From Amycolatopsis sp. 195334CR (lineage in GTDB: Bacteria; Actinomycetota; Actinomycetes; Mycobacteriales; Pseudonocardiaceae), in contig NZ_JAFJMJ010000001.1 of assembly GCF_017309385.1 (NCBI RefSeq), positions 4,216,001-4,280,000 on the forward strand: a DNA stretch of 64,000 nt, given 5' to 3'. Both the position numbers and the translations under genes were made by a program. This document shows positions 49,190 through 58,119 of this stretch, piece after piece (positions within the stretch are counted from its first letter, which is position 1; each line of letters begins with the position of its first letter). The notes under the pieces are model-generated. The model was not told the origin of the DNA. It was given only the letters and a program-made list of their open reading frames with translations, and did not search any database.

Positions 49190-52100
49190 ATGCCCGACGA
49201 AGAGAAGCTCGTTGAATACCTGAAGTGGGTCACCGCCGATCTGCACGAGACCCGGCGCCGCCTGGAGGAGGCGGAGGCGGGCAGGCACGAACCGATCGCG
49301 GTGGTCGGCATGGCGTGCCGGTTCCCCGGCGGGGTGGCCTCGCCGGAGGACCTGTGGGCGCTGCTGTCCGGCGGCACCGACGCGATCGGCGGTTTCCCGA
49401 CCGACCGCGGCTGGGACCTCAGCGTGCTCGCCGGCGACGGCCAGGGCCAGAGCGCCACGCTGCAGGGCGGTTTCCTCTACGACGCCGCCGAGTTCGACCC
49501 CGGGTTCTTCGGCATCTCCCCGCGTGAGGCGCTGGCGATGGACCCGCAGCAGCGGTTGCTGCTGGAGGTGTCGTGGGAGGCGATCGAGCGGGCCGGGATC
49601 GACCCGCTTTCCCTGCGCGGCAGCCGGACCGGTGTGTTCGCCGGGACGAACGGCCAGGACTACGGGCACGTGCTGATCGCGTCGCAGGAGGACGTCGAGG
49701 GCCACGCGGGCATGGGCACCTCGGCCAGCGTGATCTCCGGGCGCCTGTCCTACACCTTCGGGCTGGAGGGCCCGGCGGTCACCGTCGACACCGCGTGCTC
49801 GTCCTCACTGGTCGCGATGCACCTGGCCGGGCACGCCCTGCGCAGCGGGGAATGTTCGCTGGCCCTGGCCAGCGGTGTCACGGTGATGACCACCTCGTCG
49901 AACTTCGCCGGTTTCACCCGGCAGGGCGGGCTCGCGCCGGACGGACGCTGCAAGGCGTTCTCGGACAGCGCCGACGGAACCGGCTGGTCCGAGGGCATCG
50001 GCGTGCTGGTGCTGGAGAAGCTGTCGGACGCGCAGCGCAACGGGCACCCCGTGCTCGCGGTGGTGCGGGGTTCGGCGGTCAACCAGGACGGTGCCTCCAA
50101 CGGCCTTTCCGCGCCGAACGGGCCTTCGCAGCGCGAGGTGATCCGGGCCGCCTTGGCCAGTGCCGGGCTGTCTTCGTCCGATGTGGACGCGGTGGAGGCA
50201 CACGGCACGGGCACCACGCTCGGCGACCCGATCGAGGCGCAGGCACTGCTGGCCACCTACGGCCAGGACCGCGAACGCCCGTTGCTGCTGGGCGCGGTCA
50301 AGTCGAACCTCGGGCACACCCAGGCCGCCGCCGGGGTCGCGGGCGTGATCAAGACGATCATGGCGCTGAACCACGACCAGCTGCCGCAGACCCTGCACGT
50401 CACCGAACCCTCGTCCCATGTGGACTGGTCGGTGGGCAAGGTTCAGCTGCTGACCGAGCCGACCCCGTGGCCGGACGCCGGACGGGCCCGCCGCGCGGGG
50501 GTGTCGTCGTTCGGCGTCAGCGGTACGAACGCCCACGTGATCCTGGAGCAGGCCCCGCCGGCCGAGGTGACCACCGAACCGGCGAGCGTGCGCACGGAAC
50601 TGGTGCCGCTGCTGGTTTCCGGCAAGTCCGAGGCCGCTCTGGACGCCCAGATCTCGCGGGTGAAGGAACTTTCGGGCCTTTCCCCGGTCGACGTCGGCTA
50701 CTCGCTGGCCACCACGCGTTCGCAGTTCGAGCACCGGGCCGTGCTGGCCGGTGCCGAGGAACTCGCTCGCGGCACGGCTTCACACCGGTCGCTGGCCGTG
50801 TTGTTCACCGGGCAGGGCTCGCAGCGGATCGGCATGGGCCGGGAGCTGTACGCGCGGTTCCCGGTCTTCGCGTCCGCTTTGGACGAAGTGTTCGCGCACC
50901 TCGACGTCCGTGACGTGATGTGGGGCGACGACGCCGAAGCGCTGAACCAGACCGGGAACGCGCAGCCCGCGTTGTTCGCGCTCGAAGTGGCGCTGTACCG
51001 GCTGGTCGAGTCGTGGGGTGCCAAGCCGGACTACCTGGCCGGGCACTCGATCGGTGAGATCGCCGCGGCGCACGTGGCCGGGGTGCTGTCGCTGGAAGAC
51101 GCGTGCACGCTGGTTTCCGCGCGGGCGCGGTTGATGCAGGCTCTCCCGACCGGTGGCGCGATGGTGGCGATCAAGGCCACCGAAGAGGAGGTCACGCCGC
51201 TGCTGGGCGACACCGTCTCGCTCGCCGCGGTCAACGGTCCGTCCTCGGTGGTGATCGCGGGCGAGGACGACGCCGTGGCCGCCATCGCGTCGAAGTTCGA
51301 GGGTGAGGGCCGCAAGACGAACCGCCTGTCGGTGTCGCACGCCTTCCACTCGCCGCTGATGGACCCGATGCTGGACGAGTTCCGCGGGGTGGTGGCGGGA
51401 TTGTCCTTCGCCGAACCGGAGATCCCGGTGGTGACCAGCGGGGACGTGACCTCGCCGGAGTACTGGGTGCGGCACGTCCGCGACGCCGTGCGGTTCGCGG
51501 ACGCCGTGGGCTCGTTGGTGTCCAATGGGGTCGGCGCGTTCCTGGAACTGGGCCCGGACGGGGTGCTTTCCGCGCTGTCGCAGGAAAGCTTGGAGGACGC
51601 GCCGCGCAAGGTCGCCGTCGTCCCGTCGTTGCGCAAGGACCGGCCCGAGGAGAAGTCGCTGCTGACCGCGCTGGCCAAGCTGCACGTGAGCGGCGTCCGG
51701 CTGGACTGGCCCGCGTACTTCACCGGCATGGGCGCCCAGCGCGTCGACCTGCCCACCTACGCCTTCCAGAACCAGCGCTTCTGGCCGACCGGCGGCGCGC
51801 GCCCGGAAACCGGTGCGCCGCAGTTGCCCAGCGGCCACCCTTCGCTGTTCCATTTGGACTGGGCTCCGGGCACGGCCGAACTGACCCCGGCGGGTGGCGC
51901 GCGGTGGGCCGTCATCGGTGCGGACGAGTTCGACATGGCGCACAAGATGTACGGCGCCGGCGAGACGATCACGGCCTACGGCGAGACGCTGACCGGCACG
52001 CTGGTCGACGGCGGCCTGGCGCCGGACGTGTTCCTGGTGTCGGTGGCCGGCCGGGTGGACACCGACGGGCCCGCGTCGGTGCACGAGCTGACCGGGCGCG

Positions 52101-54370
52101 TGCTGAACCTGATCAAGGAAAGCCTGGAGGACCAGCGGTTCGCGAACTCGAAGCTGGTCTTCGTCACCAGCGGCGCGGTCGCGTTGCCGGGGGAGAAGGT
52201 GACCGACGTGGGCGCCGCCGCGGTGTGCGGCCTGGTGCGCTCGGCCCAGTCGGAGAACCCCGGGCGCTTCCTGCTGGTGGACCTCGACGACACCGAGACC
52301 TCGCCCGCGGTGCTGCCCGCGCTGTTGTCCTCGGACGAACCGCAGGTGGTGCTGCGCAAGGGAAGCGTGCGCGTGGCGCGGCTGGCCAGGCTGGACGTGG
52401 AGAACCTGCCGCGGCGCGAACTGGACCCCGAGGGCACGGTGCTGCTGACCGGCGGCACCGGCGGACTGGGCAAGGTGCTCGCGCGGTACCTGGTGGCCGA
52501 GCGCGGGGTCCGGCACCTGGTGCTGGCTTCGCGGGGTGGCCCGCAGGCGCCGGGCGCGGCCGAGCTCCAGGCGTCGCTGTCGGAGCTGGGTGCCTCGGTG
52601 ACGGTGGCGGCCTGCGATGTCGCCGACGCGGCGGCCTTGGCGGAGACGCTGGAGTCGATTCCCGCCGAGCACCCGCTGACCGCGGTGATCCACGCGGCGG
52701 GTGTGCTCGACGACGGCCTGGTCGGTTCGCTGACCCAGGAGCGGCTCGACGCGGTGCTGCGGCCGAAGGTGGACGCGGCGTGGAACCTGCACGTCGCGAC
52801 GCGGTCGATGGACCTGCCGGTGTTCGCGCTGTACTCGTCGGTGTCCTCGGTGACCGGCGCGGTCGGGCAGGGCAACTACGCCGCGGCCAACGCCTTCCTG
52901 GACGCGCTGGCCGAGCACCGGCGCGGGCTCGGGCTGGTGGCGACGTCGCTGGCGTGGGGGCCGTGGGCGCAGGAAAGCGGGATGACCAGCGGGCTGAGCC
53001 AGGCCGCGATGGAGCGGATCATGCGCTCCGGCATGCCGCCGCTGACGCCGGACCAGGGCATGGCGCTGTTCGAGGCGGCGATCTCGCGTGAGGACGCGGT
53101 GGTCGTGCCGATGCACTTCAACGAGGAGGGCCAGCGGTCCCAGGGCGGCGCGGCGCCGTTGTTCCGCGGTCTGCTCGGCGATCCCGTCGTGGCCACCACG
53201 GAGAAGGCGTCGGTGACCGTGCTGGACCGGCTGCGCGGCATGGACCCGGCCGGGCAGCAGGACGCGTTGCAGGAGCTGGTGGTGCAGACCTCGGCGGTGC
53301 TGCTGGGGCACAGCGATGCCGGTGAGGTCGACCCGGAGCGGGACTTCCTCGAACTGGGCTTCGACTCGCTGATCGCGGTGGAGCTGCGGAACCAGCTGTC
53401 GGAGCTGCTGGGCATGAAGCTGCCGAGTTCGGTGGTGTTCGACAACAAGACGCCGTCGAAGCTGGCGGAGTGGCTGCTGGGCGAACTGCCCGCGGCGGCT
53501 TCGCCTGCGGCTGGGGCCGGTGGCGCGCAGCAGCTGGTGGACCCGAACGACACCGTGCAGGGCCTGTTCATGAAGGCGGTGAACGAGGGCAAGGCGGTGG
53601 AAGGGCTGCGGATGCTGAAGTACGTGGCGCAGTTGCGGCCGACCTTCGACACGCCGGCTGAGCTGGAGGAACTGCCGGGTGCGGTGACGCTGGCCGAGGG
53701 CCCGTCGAACCCGAGGCTGATCTGCGTCAGCGCGCCGGGGGCGAGTGCCGGGGTGCACATGTACGCGCGGATCGCCGCGCACCTGCGGGGCAAGCGGCAC
53801 GTGTCGGCGTTGCCCCTGGTCGGTTTCGCGCCGGGCGAGAGCCTGCCCGCGACCACGGAGGCGGCGGCGCGGGTGGTCGCGGAGAGCGTGCTGGAGGCGA
53901 GCGACGGTGAGCCGTTCGTGCTGGTCGGCCACTCGACCGGGGGAACCCTGGCCTACTTCGCGGCGGCGGTGCTGGAGCAGACGTGGGGGATCAGCCCGGA
54001 GGCGGTGATCCTGCTGGACACGCTGAGCCTGCGGTACGACAGCAACGAGGGCATCAACTTCGACGCGGTGTCGAACAACTACTTCAACACGATGGACTCG
54101 CCGGCGGTGAAGATGAACAGCGCGCGGTTGTCGGCGATGGCGCACTGGTTCATGAAGATGACCGACATCGGCCTGCACCCGGAGGCGCCCACCCTGCTGA
54201 TCCGGTGCGCGGTCGAGGTCGACGGCACCGAGCTGGAGACGGCGATGACCGAGGTCCCGATCCCGACGACCGAGGTGCGGATGATCGAAGCGGACCACAT
54301 GGCGATGGTGAAGGAGTCGTCCCACCTGACCGCCGAGGTGATCGAAGACTGGCTGACCACGGTGCGCTGA
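49190..54370 (+). CDS. fscF-like: PKS3: final module with thioesterase (NysK/AmphK/FscF type)
   Basis: Modular PKS of 1726 aa that adds the last two carbons and releases the chain as a macrolactone. The ATG at 49190 is preceded by AGGGAGAGG (49171-49179) and lies 20 bases after the PKS2 stop. A docking coiled coil (aa 1-33) is followed by KS 49289-50560, AT from 50789 (GHSIGE, HAFH: malonyl), KR core from 52439 (GGTGGLG, LDD, NYAAAN: B type, active), ACP Ser 53366-53368 and TE 53714-54367. The TE is an alpha/beta hydrolase with nucleophile GHSTGG (Ser 53933-53935), a candidate triad Asp in LLDTLS and His in DHMAM near the C-terminus. No DH lies between AT and KR. The module should leave the C3 hydroxyl. 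The TE is predicted to cyclise rather than hydrolyse, by family context. Confidence 0.95.
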   Translation: MPDEEKLVEYLKWVTADLHETRRRLEEAEAGRHEPIAVVGMACRFPGGVASPEDLWALLSGGTDAIGGFPTDRGWDLSVLAGDGQGQSATLQGGFLYDAAEFDPGFFGISPREALAMDPQQRLLLEVSWEAIERAGIDPLSLRGSRTGVFAGTNGQDYGHVLIASQEDVEGHAGMGTSASVISGRLSYTFGLEGPAVTVDTACSSSLVAMHLAGHALRSGECSLALASGVTVMTTSSNFAGFTRQGGLAPDGRCKAFSDSADGTGWSEGIGVLVLEKLSDAQRNGHPVLAVVRGSAVNQDGASNGLSAPNGPSQREVIRAALASAGLSSSDVDAVEAHGTGTTLGDPIEAQALLATYGQDRERPLLLGAVKSNLGHTQAAAGVAGVIKTIMALNHDQLPQTLHVTEPSSHVDWSVGKVQLLTEPTPWPDAGRARRAGVSSFGVSGTNAHVILEQAPPAEVTTEPASVRTELVPLLVSGKSEAALDAQISRVKELSGLSPVDVGYSLATTRSQFEHRAVLAGAEELARGTASHRSLAVLFTGQGSQRIGMGRELYARFPVFASALDEVFAHLDVRDVMWGDDAEALNQTGNAQPALFALEVALYRLVESWGAKPDYLAGHSIGEIAAAHVAGVLSLEDACTLVSARARLMQALPTGGAMVAIKATEEEVTPLLGDTVSLAAVNGPSSVVIAGEDDAVAAIASKFEGEGRKTNRLSVSHAFHSPLMDPMLDEFRGVVAGLSFAEPEIPVVTSGDVTSPEYWVRHVRDAVRFADAVGSLVSNGVGAFLELGPDGVLSALSQESLEDAPRKVAVVPSLRKDRPEEKSLLTALAKLHVSGVRLDWPAYFTGMGAQRVDLPTYAFQNQRFWPTGGARPETGAPQLPSGHPSLFHLDWAPGTAELTPAGGARWAVIGADEFDMAHKMYGAGETITAYGETLTGTLVDGGLAPDVFLVSVAGRVDTDGPASVHELTGRVLNLIKESLEDQRFANSKLVFVTSGAVALPGEKVTDVGAAAVCGLVRSAQSENPGRFLLVDLDDTETSPAVLPALLSSDEPQVVLRKGSVRVARLARLDVENLPRRELDPEGTVLLTGGTGGLGKVLARYLVAERGVRHLVLASRGGPQAPGAAELQASLSELGASVTVAACDVADAAALAETLESIPAEHPLTAVIHAAGVLDDGLVGSLTQERLDAVLRPKVDAAWNLHVATRSMDLPVFALYSSVSSVTGAVGQGNYAAANAFLDALAEHRRGLGLVATSLAWGPWAQESGMTSGLSQAAMERIMRSGMPPLTPDQGMALFEAAISREDAVVVPMHFNEEGQRSQGGAAPLFRGLLGDPVVATTEKASVTVLDRLRGMDPAGQQDALQELVVQTSAVLLGHSDAGEVDPERDFLELGFDSLIAVELRNQLSELLGMKLPSSVVFDNKTPSKLAEWLLGELPAAASPAAGAGGAQQLVDPNDTVQGLFMKAVNEGKAVEGLRMLKYVAQLRPTFDTPAELEELPGAVTLAEGPSNPRLICVSAPGASAGVHMYARIAAHLRGKRHVSALPLVGFAPGESLPATTEAAARVVAESVLEASDGEPFVLVGHSTGGTLAYFAAAVLEQTWGISPEAVILLDTLSLRYDSNEGINFDAVSNNYFNTMDSPAVKMNSARLSAMAHWFMKMTDIGLHPEAPTLLIRCAVEVDGTELETAMTEVPIPTTEVRMIEADHMAMVKESSHLTAEVIEDWLTTVR

Positions 54371-54414
54371 GGGGTGGGCCGGGGCCGGGGCCACCCCGGT
54401 ATTTCAGTGTGACT

Positions 54415-54478
54415 ACGGCGAAGGCCTCGATGTCAAGGCGGGAAAGATGCCTTGACATCGAGGCCTTCGCCGTGTTTT
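54415..54478. terminator. Perfect 25-bp stem-loop terminator, likely bidirectional
   Basis: Arms 54415-54439 and 54449-54473 are exact inverted complements (25 bp) around a 9-base loop (gggaaagat), followed on the + strand by a short T run at 54475-54478. It lies 45 bases after the PKS3 stop and between two converging transcripts. A stem of this length ends transcription in actinomycetes even with a weak U tract. Confidence 0.8.
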
Positions 54479-54521
54479 GGGCTGTGGACCGGGGATGGGG
54501 AGGGGATGGGTGGGCAGGTGG

Positions 54522-54598
54522 TCCCGTTTCGCGCCCGGGTCCCCGTTTTGTGCCCGCGGCTCCCGTTTCGTGTCCGGCTCTCGTATTGTGCCCGGCTC
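54522..54598 (+). repeat. Degenerate 18-20-base tandem repeat
   Basis: Four units follow a pattern close to tcccgtttcgtgcccggctc: 54522-54541, 54542-54560, 54561-54580 and 54581-54598, with a partial fifth after that. The units differ at several positions. No function is evident. It looks like a small noncoding minisatellite. Confidence 0.65.
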
Positions 54599-54623
54599 CC
54601 GTCGCGTTCGCCGCTTGGGCGGT

Positions 54624-54676
54624 GCAGTGAATGTGGCTTTCACTGCCGAATCCGCTGTGAAAGCCACATTCACTGC
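54624..54676. repeat. Inverted pair of the gtgaaagccacattcac repeat
   Basis: Arms 54624-54646 and 54654-54676 are 23 bases long with one mismatch and a 7-base loop. Each arm is itself an imperfect palindrome (gcagtgaa ... ttcactgc). The exact 17-base core lies at 54627-54643 (reverse) and 54657-54673 (forward). It sits at the end of the convergent P450 gene and could act as a terminator for it. Confidence 0.85.
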
Positions 54677-54678
54677 GA

Positions 54679-55863
54679 TCACCAGGTGACCGGCAGGCCT
54701 CCCAGGCCGTCTGCCAGGCCGCCGCCGCGCATTTGGAGGTCGGCGATCGGGACGGCCAGGCGTAGCGAGGGGAGCCGAGTGAAGAGCGCCGAGAAGGCCA
54801 CCTGCAACTGCACCCGCGCCAGCGGCGCCCCGATGCAGTGCCAGATCCCGTGCGCGAACGTCAGGTGCGCGTTCGGCGAGCGCGTCACGTCGAACGTCGA
54901 CGGCTCGTCGAAGGCCTGCGTGTCGAAGTTCGCCAGGGTGAAGTCGATCAGCACCAGGTCACCGGCGCGGATGGTGACCCCGCCGATCTCGATGTCCTCC
55001 GCGGCGTACCGCGGCAGCGCCGACCCGCCCGCCTTCGCCGCGCGCAGCACTTCCTCCACGGCGGTGGGCAGGTTGGCCAGTGCCGCTTCCAGCTGCCCCG
55101 GGTTCGTCGACAGCAGGGCCACCCCGAGATCGATGTGCGAGGCGACGCTCTCCAACCCGGCGAACAGCAGGTTCGCCGCGATCGGCCCCACCTGCTCGTC
55201 CGTCGCGCCGTTCTGCACCATGCGCGAGATGACGTCCTCACCGGGTTCCGCCCGCTTGCGCGCGCCCAGTTCCGCGGCGTACGCGAAGATCGCGCCCATC
55301 CCGCCCTCGGCGTCCTCCCGGTCGTCCACCCCGCCCATCTGCTGCAACGGCTCCAGGATCCGGTCCCGCTCGTCCAGCGGCACGCCGATCAGCTCGCACA
55401 GCACCAGCAGCGCGAACGGGAACGAGAACCCGCCGTGCAGATCGGTCGGCGGACCGGACTCCACAAAGGAATCCAAAGTGGACGCCGCGATGGCCTCCAC
55501 CCGCGGCTTCAGGTTGAGCACGCGGCGCGCGGTGAAGTTCGGCGCCAGCCACGCCCGCGTCTGCTTGTGCGCGTCCCGCGCGGCCTCGTGGTCCGGGATG
55601 ATCAGCATGTCCAGCAACGGGTTGTCCACGTACTTCGGCGCGGACCCCGGATCCAGGTGCGAGCGCCCGATGCGCTCGTCCATCAGCAACTGCTTGACCT
55701 CGGCGTAGCGCGTGACCAACCACGCCTCGTCCCCGGCGGGCGTGCGCACCCGGCAGATCGGCGCCTGCTCCTGCAGATCCCGCAGCAGCGTGCTCGGCCG
55801 CAGCCGCAGCAGGCCTTCCCGCTCCGTCGCCAGCGACGGCAGCTCGTCCTGCGAAGTTGTCAT
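54679..55863 (-). CDS. Cytochrome P450, candidate polyene tailoring hydroxylase
   Basis: P450 monooxygenase of 394 aa, last gene of the minus-strand operon. The ATG (55863-55861, MTTSQDELPS) is preceded by AGGAG on the coding strand. It lies 11 bases after the upstream P450 stop, and this start gives a normal bacterial P450 length. Heme-binding loop FAHGIWHCIGAPLARV with Cys343; ExxR helix seen as EEVLR. The I-helix reads FAGLESVASH instead of the usual AGxxTT, so the acid-alcohol pair is Glu-Ser. It is soluble and needs an external ferredoxin, none of which is encoded in the window. By elimination it may hydroxylate the ring, as NysL (C10) and AmphL (C8) do in their pathways, but I cannot show orthology. 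The target is unassigned. Confidence 0.88.
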   Translation of the reverse strand: MTTSQDELPSLATEREGLLRLRPSTLLRDLQEQAPICRVRTPAGDEAWLVTRYAEVKQLLMDERIGRSHLDPGSAPKYVDNPLLDMLIIPDHEAARDAHKQTRAWLAPNFTARRVLNLKPRVEAIAASTLDSFVESGPPTDLHGGFSFPFALLVLCELIGVPLDERDRILEPLQQMGGVDDREDAEGGMGAIFAYAAELGARKRAEPGEDVISRMVQNGATDEQVGPIAANLLFAGLESVASHIDLGVALLSTNPGQLEAALANLPTAVEEVLRAAKAGGSALPRYAAEDIEIGGVTIRAGDLVLIDFTLANFDTQAFDEPSTFDVTRSPNAHLTFAHGIWHCIGAPLARVQLQVAFSALFTRLPSLRLAVPIADLQMRGGGLADGLGGLPVTW

Positions 55864-55874
55864 TCCCCAGTCTC

Positions 55875-57050
55875 CTACCAGCAAACGGGCAGGGCGTGCA
55901 GCCCGAACAGCACACCGTCGTATTTGTAGGGCAGGCCTTCGGGAGCCTCGGCCACCTTGAGCGTCGGCACGCGCTCGAACAGCTTGCGGTAGGCCACATC
56001 CATCTCGACCCGCACCAGGTTCTGCCCGAGGCACTGGTGAACGCCGTAACCGAAGGCGACGTGGTGCTGCGCGGACCGGCCGGGGTCGAACTCACCCGGC
56101 CGCTCGAACATCGCGGCGTCGTGGTTGGCGCCGGCGACCAGCGGCACGATGCCCTCACCGGCCTTGATCAGCTGACCGCCGATCTCCACGTCCTCCACGG
56201 CCACCCGCAGCGCCACCATGTCGGCCACCGAGTAGTACCGCAGCAGCTCCTCGACCACCCGCTCGTCACCGATCCACTGTGGATTGTCGATCAGCGTCAT
56301 CGCGCCCAGCGCGATGTTGTTCGCGGTGGTCTCGTGCCCGGCGATCAGCAGCAGCATCGCCACCCCGGAGATCTCCGACGGGTCGAGCGTGCCCGCCGAG
56401 ACCAGCCTGCTGATCAGGTCCTCGCCCGGCCGCTTCTGCCGCAGCGAGATCAGCCGGTTGAGGTAACGCAGGATCTGCTGGCTGGCGTCGTCGCGCTCGG
56501 CGTCGCTGGAGCTGATGGTCACCAGGATCTGCGTCTTCGACTCGAAGAAGTCGCGGTCCACCTTGGGCACGCCGAGCAGTGAGGAGATCACCAACGATGG
56601 CACCGGCAGCGCGAAGTCCGCCACCAGGTCCGCCGAGTTCCCCTTGGCCAGCATGCGGTCCAGCACACCGTCCACAATGGTCTCCACCGCCTCGCGCATC
56701 TCCTTGATGCGGCGCACGGTGAACTCCGGGATCAGCGCCTTGCGGAACCGGGTGTGCTCCGGCGGGTCGAGCGAGACGAACCACCCGGGCACCTCGTGCG
56801 CCGAGGGCGCGCCCCCGGTCCGGCCGGGCCGGGGGAAGCCCTCCTTCGACGGGTTGGAGCTGATCTTCGGCTCGGTCAGCACCTTGCGCACGTCCTCGTG
56901 CCTGGTCACCAGCCAGACCGAGCCCCCGGTCGGCAGCGACGCCTTGACCAGCCCGTCCAGCTGCCGGAACTGCGCGTACTCGTTCGGGGGGAACGGCTGG
57001 CCCGGCCGCCGCAGCATGAACGGGACCATCGGCTGTTCGACACTCGACAT
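55875..57050 (-). CDS. nysN/fscP-like: Cytochrome P450 (CYP105-like), candidate methyl-to-carboxyl oxidase
   Basis: P450 of 391 aa. The ATG at 57050-57048 was preferred over a GTG at 57056-57054 because a GGGGAAGAG ribosome site (57064-57056 on the minus strand) sits 5 bases upstream of the ATG and would overlap the GTG. Canonical I-helix AGHETTANN, heme loop FGYGVHQCLGQNLVRVE with Cys340, ExxR as EELLR. The heme-loop sequence is typical of CYP105, the family of NysN, AmphN and FscP. Those enzymes oxidise the macrolactone methyl (here C18, from PKS1 module 3) to the exocyclic carboxyl. It starts 2 bases after the aminotransferase stop. Unlike the nystatin cluster, no ferredoxin gene follows. 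Function is inferred from family and context. Confidence 0.9.
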   Translation of the reverse strand: MSSVEQPMVPFMLRRPGQPFPPNEYAQFRQLDGLVKASLPTGGSVWLVTRHEDVRKVLTEPKISSNPSKEGFPRPGRTGGAPSAHEVPGWFVSLDPPEHTRFRKALIPEFTVRRIKEMREAVETIVDGVLDRMLAKGNSADLVADFALPVPSLVISSLLGVPKVDRDFFESKTQILVTISSSDAERDDASQQILRYLNRLISLRQKRPGEDLISRLVSAGTLDPSEISGVAMLLLIAGHETTANNIALGAMTLIDNPQWIGDERVVEELLRYYSVADMVALRVAVEDVEIGGQLIKAGEGIVPLVAGANHDAAMFERPGEFDPGRSAQHHVAFGYGVHQCLGQNLVRVEMDVAYRKLFERVPTLKVAEAPEGLPYKYDGVLFGLHALPVCW

Positions 57051-57052
57051 GA

Positions 57053-58111
57053 TCACTCTTCCCCGTAGAACGCGCGGATCTTCCCGATGATGAAGTCCTG
57101 GTCCGGTTCGGTCAGCTGGGTGTAGGTCGGCAGGTACAGGCCGGTCTCGGCGAAGCGGTTCGCGTTCAGCCGTTCCCAGCCCTCGGCGAGGTAGCCGGGC
57201 TGGCGGCTCATCGGCTTGAAGAAGTACCGCGTCTCGATGCCCTCGGCGGCCAGGTGCGCCATCAGCTCGTCCCGCCGGTCGGCCAGCAGGTCGTACATCC
57301 ACAGCACGTCCCGCGGCGGCATCAGCGTGATGCCGTCGATGCCTTCGAGGCCGGCGGTGTAGTGCTTGTCGATCGCCGCGCGCCGTTCGAGGATCTCGTC
57401 CAGCCGCTCCACCTGCGCCAGCGCGACGGCGGCCTGGAGATTGGTGATGCGGAAGTTGTAGGCGAGCTTCTTGTGCAGGAAGTTGTGCTCCTTGTTGAAC
57501 GCCATGCCCCGCAGGTGCGCGATCTGGTCGGCCAGCCGGTGGTCGTCGGTCAGGCAGATGCCGCCCTCACCGGAGGTGATGATCTTGTTGGCGAACAGCG
57601 AGTAGCAGGCGATGTCGCCGACCGGCCGCACCCCGTGCGCCTCGGCGGTGTCCTCGACCACGCGCAGGTTGTACTCGAACGCGAGCTCCATGATCGCGTC
57701 CATGTCGCAGCGCCTGCCGTAGATGTGCACCGGCATGATCACCTTGGTGCGCGGGGTGATCTTGGCCTCGATCAGCCCCGGGTCCATGTTCAGGTCGTCG
57801 CCGCAGTCGACGAAGACCGGGGTGGCGCCCAGGTAGGTGACCGCCCACGCGGTGGCGATCATGGTGAACTCGGGGACCAGCACCTCGTCGCCGGGGCCGA
57901 CGCCGAGCGCGCGCAGCGCGAGCGTCAGCGCGGTGGTGCCGGACGAGCAGGCCACGCCGCGCTCGATGCCGTTGTAGGCGGCGAAGGCCTCCTCGAACTG
58001 CCGGACGTACGGGCCCTGCGAGGAGATCCAGTTGCCGGTGACCGCCTTGGTCACGTACTCCAGCTCACGACCTTCCAGCCAGGGCTGGGAAACCGGGTAC
58101 TTGTAGCCCAT
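57053..58111 (-). CDS. nysDII/fscMII-like: PLP-dependent GDP-ketosugar aminotransferase (mycosamine or perosamine synthase type)
   Basis: DegT/DnrJ/EryC1-family sugar aminotransferase of 352 aa that makes the amino group of the polyene sugar from a GDP-keto-6-deoxymannose. The ATG (58111-58109, MGYKYPVSQPWLEG) follows GCGGAGAA, 8 bases after the glycosyltransferase stop. PLP lysine is Lys176 in SLFANKIITSGEGG; the cofactor-binding Asp is Asp154 in VVEDTAEAHG; the SSGTTAL phosphate loop is near residue 56. The start and overall sequence resemble NysDII, AmphDII and FscMII, which aminate C3 to give mycosamine. The related PerDII makes perosamine (C4), and the two cannot be separated by eye. No GDP-mannose dehydratase gene is in the window. 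Confidence 0.92.
   Translation of the reverse strand: MGYKYPVSQPWLEGRELEYVTKAVTGNWISSQGPYVRQFEEAFAAYNGIERGVACSSGTTALTLALRALGVGPGDEVLVPEFTMIATAWAVTYLGATPVFVDCGDDLNMDPGLIEAKITPRTKVIMPVHIYGRRCDMDAIMELAFEYNLRVVEDTAEAHGVRPVGDIACYSLFANKIITSGEGGICLTDDHRLADQIAHLRGMAFNKEHNFLHKKLAYNFRITNLQAAVALAQVERLDEILERRAAIDKHYTAGLEGIDGITLMPPRDVLWMYDLLADRRDELMAHLAAEGIETRYFFKPMSRQPGYLAEGWERLNANRFAETGLYLPTYTQLTEPDQDFIIGKIRAFYGEE
57056..57064 (-). promoter_or_regulatory. Ribosome binding site that decides the P450 start
   Basis: On the coding strand the sequence is ggggaagag, ending 5 bases before the ATG at 57050. It lies inside the last codons of the aminotransferase, which indicates translational coupling. Confidence 0.6.
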
Positions 58112-58119
58112 TTCTCCGC

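Larger units (their letters stand above)
54371..54678. other. Convergent intergenic spacer between PKS3 and the P450 operon
   Basis: This 308-base stretch has no credible gene. It holds, in order, a G/C-rich run, a perfect long-stem terminator (54415-54478), a purine-rich stretch, a degenerate tandem repeat (54522-54598) and a palindromic repeat pair (54624-54676) that ends two bases before the stop codon of the P450 gene on the other strand. Confidence 0.8.

Noticed and set aside
51790..52430. Possible DH domain in PKS3 between AT and KR
   Set aside because: There is no HxxxGxxxxP or HPALLD motif. The length and sequence fit the KR structural subdomain.
54624..54676. Insertion-sequence terminal inverted repeats
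   Set aside because: The loop is 7 bases with no transposase or target duplication. It is a small palindromic repeat, not an IS.
54452..55708. Open + strand frame of 418 codons opposite the P450 gene
   Set aside because: It is Ser/Arg-rich without a domain, opposite a gene with clear P450 motifs, and begins inside the terminator stem.
55864..56034. N-terminal extension of the first P450 into the second P450 gene
   Set aside because: It would overlap the upstream gene in another frame and give a non-P450 leader. ATG 55863 has a ribosome site and the correct length.
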